This document shows positions 57,501 through 64,000 of a stretch of 64,000 nt of DNA, in pieces. The translations under genes and the position numbers were made by a program. This stretch comes from Trichosphaerium sp. ATCC 40318 (lineage: Eukaryota; Discosea; Flabellinia; Trichosidae). The stretch is from NCBI GenBank assembly GCA_038496445.1, contig JALMLS010000321.1, positions 62,001-126,000 of the forward strand, read 5' to 3'. A model generated the notes under the pieces. That model had not been told where the DNA came from. It did no database searches and saw nothing but the letters and a program-made list of their open reading frames with translations. Each line of letters starts with the position of its first letter. Within the stretch, counting starts at the first letter, position 1.

Positions 57501-60500
57501 GGTACCTGTCACCATCTGCTGTAGTAGGAGGCCTGAAAGGGAAAAACAAAAAGTCAGTTAAAGTCAGGAAAGGTTAAAAAAATGAAGTTGCATACGCGGT
57601 AAATGAGAACACCCTAAGCATCTTAGGTATGGGTTCTTTTTTTTGGTCTAAAAACCCTAAAAGGTATAAATAAATCGTCCATAACATGTCAACTACCAAG
57701 GTAACTAGATAAGCTAAAACGAGACTTGGGAACAGCCTCCCGTGCTATACTAGGAGCTGGCATAGACCTCATTCCCATGCTAGAAGGCATGCTTTGGTCT
57801 TGCATTAACATCATTTTAGAAGACTCTGGCCGACTTGATATCTTTGAAACCTTCTTCCTAGACTTAACCACTGGCTTTGATGCTTTCTTCATTGCCTTGG
57901 TTGGTTTGGGTTTTGGAGCAGAAGCCACAGATCTTACAGATGTACTCTGAAGCGTAATGCTTTCTGGAATGGCGCTATACTTTACTTTTGTGACGAAGTT
58001 ATAACCGTCATCTTCTTTCATGTAACAATCATATGGATTCTAAAAAGAAGGCTAATTAATTTCAACGTATTTCTCACTATGAGCCTTTTCAACATACTTC
58101 TTCAATCTCGGGTTGCTAGAACAACAAAAGTTAGTTTTGTGCACAGAAAAAAAAAAGCAAAGTTTAGATTGTGATTGCGTTCTTGTTTTTTTTGAGTTTG
58201 ACTTACACCAAGTTTCAATCCAGGTGCGCAAGCTACAACTTGTTGTGCTTTAGATCCATGTTCTTTCATAAAAGCTTCAAGATCCACTTTGTTTTTTACA
58301 AATACAAGTTTTCTCCAGCCCTAAAGTGCTTGTGTTATTATTTGTTTTCAAAAAAAACACCTTCATTTGCTTCTATATGGTTGCGTACTTGAGTGCCGAG
58401 TAGTAAATCAATTGCTGTGTTTCCTTTCTCATCATGTTTGAGGTATACGTGGGCATCGAATAGTTCTTTGACTTCACCTTCCAAGTAAGCCATTTCTTGC
58501 AATCTAGGTGCCTTTTTTCGGTTCTAAGCAAAACATTAGATTACAGTCAAGTTCTTGTTTTATTCTCATCCTAATATTAGCAAAAATAAACATACTTCTA
58601 CCATCTCTAGAACTGAGTTATCAACAACTGTAGTTCCAATAGTCGCATCTCTATATTTATACATGTTAATCACGCCAACAAAACACAACCGCAAATTCGA
58701 AAATAAAACATACGCAAGAGGTTGTCCGTTTTCTCCTGTTGCATACAATAGAACACGAACTTTGTTTCTTGGTGCATACACACCTCTTTCAGGCATGATT
58801 GAAACATTGACATGTTTGGATGGTTGTCTAGAACACGTGATTAGAAAAAAGAAACGAAAATGGTATCAACAAACCTGTAAACAAGTCTTTCAGCAACAGC
58901 AAGTCCAGTTCTCATCTCATAAGCAGTGACTCTAATTACACCTGCTGTTGATGTAGGAGGTGTAAAGAACAACTTAGATGCCTTCTTTCCCGTGATATCG
59001 ACTTTGATAGAGAGAATCTCAGTGTCACGTTTAAACAAACCAACATAATAAGCACCAGGTCCTAAACAACATCAGTAACATAATTATAGACTAACACTTG
59101 AACTCACGTGTTGTCTGAAGTGTCATCTCGATGGATGTATCAGTATTGACAAAGGCACCTTTCTTTGTGTTCAACACAGCTCCTGAAGACTCGAACAAGC
59201 TCTTATAACAAATTAGACACAAACAAAGGTTGAGAATTGTACTTGTTCAAGATAGATAAGGTTATCAACACCAGCTGGTTTTAAAATACGTAAAGCATAT
59301 TTTGAACCTTGTTTGGGTTTAAATGATAATTTACCACGTCCTTCATGTTCAGTCTTGAAAGCAGTAACTACTTTACTAAAAACAATAGTTAGTGGTATAC
59401 ACTACTAACAAAATAAACACGTGCCCACTTCTTGCTATCACCAACTCTCCTTCAATATCTCCAGGATCTCCAGATGGTGTGAAGCATTGCAAGTATAATC
59501 CACATTGCAATCCGTAAATAAGAGAACCTGACTCTGGATACATACGAATATCGAGTTTCTAAAGCAATTTAAGAAAAATCAGAGTGACTCCATTGGTACC
59601 TTTAGAAGAATAGGAATCGTTTTAGCAGTAGACTCTACACTACCTCCATCTTCAACAACGAATGTCAAACTGCCTTCACCAACCTCAATCTTGGCAGGAA
59701 GGTCAAAGCTGACCATACAATTTCCATCAGCGCCAACACTTGTGTCGCCTCTATCATTGTGGTTAGAGAAGTCTTTTTACGAGAAGTCTAGTACCTGTAT
59801 ACTTCAGAACCATCAACACGTGCAACTGCGTTCACTTTGGCGCCAACTGGAATGCCACCCTCAACACGTGAAACCTGGAAAGAAGGTTAGGTTTGTAGCT
59901 GTAAATTGAAGACATACAGTGAGTGATGCTGAAGCTTTATCTCCTGGTCCAAGTCCTTTACGTAAGAACTCAGCTTGTAAGTTAAGCTTTGGTGGCTGGT
60001 ATTCTCGAATATCAAATTTTCTTTCCTGAGTTACAAGCACGCAGTCATTTGCCCTAAACAACGTGTTAGATTAGTTGGTTTTTTTTGAATGGTTTGAAAA
60101 ACAAGTCAACGCACATTCCAGCATCAAACTGTATTGTATACTCTCCACCTGCTTTTCCTTTTGGTATCTTCCACTGATGAGCAATGCAAGTCATGCCTTT
60201 GTTCTGGTTTTCGCCCTTGAGAGTAAATTCGTTGGAGCCTGTTGAAAGAGGGAGCAAAGTGAGCATGTGGTAAGTCAAATAGTTTAGTAACATGTAAACC
60301 AAGCGTTACCTGAAGGTCCTGTTATCTTTCCGTTAATCTGAGTAAGATTCATTACATCTCCTCTCAGAGGTTCAAACGTATGAGCATCAAGGTATGTGAC
60401 TATCAACAGATAATTAGCCACAAAACTTGATGGCTGCAAATTTGCTGAGAAGAAAAACTTACCTCTAATCCAAACAGTTTCTTCTGGTTTGTACAACGGT

Positions 60501-62101
60501 TTATCTGTAGATACATATCCAATATATCTCTTTTTAGCATCTATGTTATAACTAGAAAGCGAAGGAGTGACACCAAGAGTAAGAGAAGGTAGTGACGTTT
60601 CAGCTATTAAAAAAAACATTATACTTTAAAAGTTTTTGGAACAAAACCAACTTCTAACTTCAGCTTACCTTCAACATACTTAAACGGTGTGTAAATACCT
60701 CCTGTGGTATTGATAGTAACAACAGAATAGTGATCGAACCCAACAGTTGGATAAATATCTCCTTTCTTTGGCAAATCAAAGGTGCTTGTTACAACCTTTT
60801 CACCGTTTTTTGTCCAGAACAATTTTTTGCCTTGAATTCCACAACCGATCACATCACCAACGCCAAAAGTGTTCTTTAGAGATTGAGGTTTCTGCTCTCC
60901 ATCATAAAAGACTAAATCGAACATTCAATTGCAATACGACTCAAATTGATAGAGAATAAGGAAAGAAATCGATCGCCTATACGTACTATCTCCATCGTCA
61001 CTGTGGTATCCATAACTACCTTTCACCCATCCAGGGAATTTAGTGTCTGTAGGGAATGACTGTAAAGCATATCCCACGCCCACAACGCTATCATAAAAAA
61101 GTGAGATAATTGAGTAGTAACTCCATAAAAGTAAGAGTACCCAGAATCTCCTTCTCGTTTCATACTGACAATGGACACTTCAAAGTACTTCAACGAGTTT
61201 AGGAACTGTACTGCGTGTTCACCTCCGCGACCTGTCTTAGTTGGTCTTGAGCGTATAATAGATCCATTGACTATTGCACTATCACCATGACGTGTTCCTA
61301 TCGCCAAAAGGTAAACAAGAAAATAATCACGTGACTAGAAATAGAAAAAAAAGTAATTAAAACTCACGTTCATTGTAAATCAGAGGTATCTGTAGTGTCC
61401 CCGTTGTCACAGTGAGCGCAGCTTTGTTATCGGCACCAATACAAGGGAATAGGCGAGGTCTAATAGATGGAGGTACTTTCTCAGGTGATTTACCAACTCG
61501 TTCTCCATTCAATGTCCTTTTAAACACTTAGAACATCTTCAGACCTTGAAATAGTAATCGTACCAGAATACAGTGCCATCTGTCTCTATACCACAGCCTA
61601 CAACTGAACCCTCACCGTACTTTGTTGATAATTCAGAAGCAATATCATTAAAATAGCTCTTTCCACTTTCACCGTGGTAGCCCCATGAACTAATGGCGAA
61701 TAAACGGTTGCTTATCAAAAGATAACGGTTTTACTCAATTTTAAGGTTAAAACGCACTTTTTGGCCCAACCTGGAAAGTCATCAGTCAATCCAATGTCTT
61801 TTGTTGCGTATCCAATGGCACAACCGCTATTTTAGTCACCCATTAGATATTTTTACTAAAACTGATTGGTACCCTTCTCCTTTATCTCCTACGTGAAGTG
61901 ACTTTATGTTTACTTCATAATACGCGATATCTGCAGTACAGAGTTGAAATACCTTTATTTATCAACAAAACATCCTCAAAACGCTATAAAAGAGTGTCTT
62001 ACTTGTTCTGTGCCGGCTTCTTTGACATTTACAGATAATTCAACGGCTTTTCCGCTTTCAAGCTTTTTAACAGAGTACGCCAAGCTTTGGCGTGTACTCA
62101 T
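54566..62101 (-). CDS. Alpha-2-macroglobulin family protein with two N-terminal SPRY domains
   Basis: Start taken at the ATG at 62099-62101 (MSTRQSLAYSVKKLESGKAV); upstream codons are also open, so it could start earlier. SPRY 1 (about 61380-61960): IAYYEVNIKSLHVGDKGEG, ISSWGYHGESGKSYFND, GSVVGCGIETDGTVFW. SPRY 2 (about 60660-61280): LKYFEVSIVSMKREGDSGYS, GYHSDDGD, VGDVIGCGIQGKKLFWTKNG. Then the macroglobulin repeats: GYVSTDKPLYKPEETVWIRG, a basic Met/Lys-rich linker at about 57720-57990 (the likely bait region), RTEFKETLYWNAGLVTDKFG, VPIEVSCGDKVQLPVLMVNN, the thioester segment TPCGCFEQVGSTLYPMAMAG, the TED helices (SQSTVQALRAIFTYG), and a C-terminal receptor-like domain ending at TAA 54566-54568. 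No signal peptide was seen in the chosen start. About 35 short exons. Confidence 0.85.
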
Positions 62102-62409
62102 GGCTATTAGTTGCTTTTTAATAGCTGCTTTTTGGAAGTTGTGGTCCAAAACCACTTTTGAAGCCCGAAAACCGAAGACACTGACTTTTTCAGTTGGATT
62201 TTCAAATAAACTGATTAATAGTACCTTTTGTGTATGATTGGTTTGATTGTTTTTGGCTTGTTACCCCAAGTTTTGTGTTGTCACGTGCACAAAACAACAA
62301 AATAGTTTGAGAAGATTCATTTGCGCTTACGTTTACTGTGACATGGCTAGGTTGCTCAGTAAGTGCGAAATTTTGCTCTGAAACAGTTTACCGTGATAAG
62401 AACTTGACA

Positions 62410-62545
62410 CGTGAACACTTTATTAATAGCAGAAAGTAATCCCACAACTACGTTTCCAAAGGGGTACAACAGTGCCACTTGAAATACTTGGTTTGGCTGG
62501 TACGTTCCATGGTGGTAAAGAAGACGGTATATCGCTCCATATTAC
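62410..62545 (-). pseudogene. Detached copy of the GH79 last exon
   Basis: On the minus strand, sequence from ATGGAGCGATATACCG to the stop region matches the last exon of the glycosidase gene (33075-33210) with few substitutions. It carries the shared stretch CCAGCCAAACCAAGTATTTC and a small deletion near the end. No other glycosidase exon is nearby. It sits between the two A2M genes. Confidence 0.88.
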
Positions 62546-62685
62546 CAATTTATTTTTGCAGCACCAGCGTTAAGTGTAGTAGGAGGCAGTTGTAGGGATT
62601 GGACCAAGGTTAACAATAAAAAATAACATTGTTTTATTTTGTGGATTATAGAATAACGTAAATCGTCTTTAATTTAGTAACAGTT

Positions 62686-64000
62686 TTAAAGAGGAACAAT
62701 AGTACACTTCAGACCATCATTCCATTGTTTGTATTCTGGTGTGTAATATAAAAATGCACATGAAGAAGGACCTGTGTAACTACCAGGAACAGCAGCCTAA
62801 AATCATTGTAAATAAAGCACACCTTTAAAAGCAACTTGTGGCTCTGTCGTACCTTGACATCAATTTGAATTGTTGATTTTTGTTTTGGATCCATACCACG
62901 CCAATACAGAACAACCTTTCTACCGATCACTTCATAGAAATCAATAGATTCACTCTTGACAAGCTCCTATCAAAATACGTCAATAAAAATCACGTGATCT
63001 AATAGCAATACCTTTAATTTCTCATGACGAGGCTCAAGGCCTCCTGGAAGTCCAATGATTGCGATGACCATGGGCAAGTCAGTATCTTTTTTATTTTCGA
63101 TATCGACTTGGATTTCACCAGTCTCTCCTTCCTTGATTGACTCTGGCTTCATTTGAGTTGCAATTGATATTGCACATTCATCAGAAGAAGGTCCTTTCAA
63201 TGTAAAATAATTGATATTCATATTGTACGGTATGTTTCCTGATCCCTTGGCCATTGTTATTTTAAATTCATGTTTGCCAGGCTTAAGTTTTTGTGCAGCT
63301 TCACTGAAATCTACAAAAAAACCGAAACAGTTAGTTGGTTGTTACACATCTCAACAATTTCTCTAGTACCAAGATCTATAGCCTCTATGCTTGTAGCAGA
63401 TACTGTCTTAGTGACTTTGATACCACCAATAGTCTAAAAAACCCAAGTAAGGTGAAAGTAACAAGAAACAACAAAACACAACAAATGAAATTGAAATGTT
63501 TGCCGTACCGCAACTAGGCTAATATCGCCGGTATCTGAAGTCTTATTCATTCGACCATATGTGAATATAGCACGAAGAGCTTGAACAGTTGATTGTGATG
63601 TACTCCAAGATCCATTTGATACTTGAGATTGAAGGTATTTCATTCCTGCTTGGATGTTCGATGAGTACTTGTTTGGATCATCACGCAACCATCCAGTAAC
63701 TGCAAGACCAGTTGTTTCAACAAATAGGGATTGTCCATATGACCTTACAATGGATGATGTGCCACCCTCTACCTTGCCATCTAAAGATCAGGTTAGGCGA
63801 TAAAGTCAATCAAGATGTGATGATAAAGTTCGACAAGGAGACTATATGCTTACCTTTGGCTTGTTTTGAAGCTAAATAGTCACCTGCTTTACATGCAGCT
63901 TTCTTGTTCTTGGTGTTGTTGAACACCATGTACATGCATGCCCACACATACGAATTTTTGTTATCAGATAGGGCTTTACCTTGAACATCAAGTTCCTTTG
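62686..64000 (-). CDS. Second alpha-2-macroglobulin paralogue (3' part, runs off the window)
   Basis: The C-terminal exons match the first A2M gene almost base for base: the receptor-like end at TAA 62686-62688, the LPGGLEPRHEKLK region, the SWSTSQSTVQALRAIFTYG TED segment, and further TED exons to the window end. Differences are mostly in introns (for example, the intron at about 62990 reads TCACGTGATCT against CCACGTGATATTC in the other copy) and a few codons (TDTGDIS against TNEDIN near 63530). It lies in the same orientation upstream of the first copy, a tandem duplication. Whether it also has SPRY domains cannot be seen. Confidence 0.9.

Overview
The window is nuclear DNA from a unicellular eukaryote. 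Genes are compact, AT-rich and heavily split by short introns of about 40 to 160 bases. The genes include MPP10, RPF1, a Sac/hSac2 phosphatase, a Rho GTPase, coactosin, CRY-DASH and a MICAL-type monooxygenase, and there is a tRNA-Tyr(GUA) with eukaryotic internal promoter boxes. I cannot fix the lineage: no marker here separates an amoeboid, rhizarian, opisthokont-relative or stramenopile protist. Because genes are split, I rebuilt exons by joining conserved protein segments across GT-AG (and five GC-AG) introns. Spans are reliable to the start or stop given unless the entry says otherwise.

Layout. 0.3-3.4 kb: an unknown coiled-coil gene and a repeat-plus-nuclease gene, both minus. 3.5-8 kb: MPP10 (SSU processome) and a double-SAP protein, both plus. 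8.2-8.7 kb: tRNA-Tyr with an inverted truncated copy and a decayed relic. 9-13.8 kb: coactosin (plus), then a Sac2/INPP5F-like phosphatase and an unknown gene (minus). 14.1-19.2 kb: a nuclease-less paralogue of the repeat gene, a third tRNA-Tyr fragment, a membrane SNase of the LCL3/C3orf33 type, and a multi-pass membrane protein. 19.8-21.3 kb: a mucin-like surface protein. 21.6-28 kb: an EF-hand/MICAL monooxygenase divergent from CRY-DASH. 28.4-29.8 kb: a leucine-rich-repeat gene broken by a frameshift and by a MITE. 30.6-34.6 kb: a secreted GH79-like glycosidase and an F-box protein. 34.7-45 kb: a DUF1479 oxygenase, a second possible F-box protein, a secreted unknown, a class I O-methyltransferase, an F-box/MORN-variant protein and a Rho GTPase. 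45.6-54.3 kb: a small secreted protein divergent from RPF1, a SYLF-SH3-SH3 protein, and a PA-domain multi-pass receptor-like protein. 54.6-64 kb: two tandem alpha-2-macroglobulin genes. The complete one carries two N-terminal SPRY domains, and a duplicated last exon of the GH79 gene lies between the two.

Functional themes are ribosome biogenesis (MPP10, RPF1), actin and membrane dynamics (coactosin, MICAL-like, Rho, SYLF-SH3, Sac2), a secreted or surface set (A2M pair, mucin, PA receptor, GH79, two unknowns) and F-box proteins. Two genome-level features stand out. The palindrome CACGTG, often as TCACGTGA, is strongly over-represented, especially in introns. Splice donors often read GTACGT rather than GTAAGT, with several frame-forced GC-AG introns.
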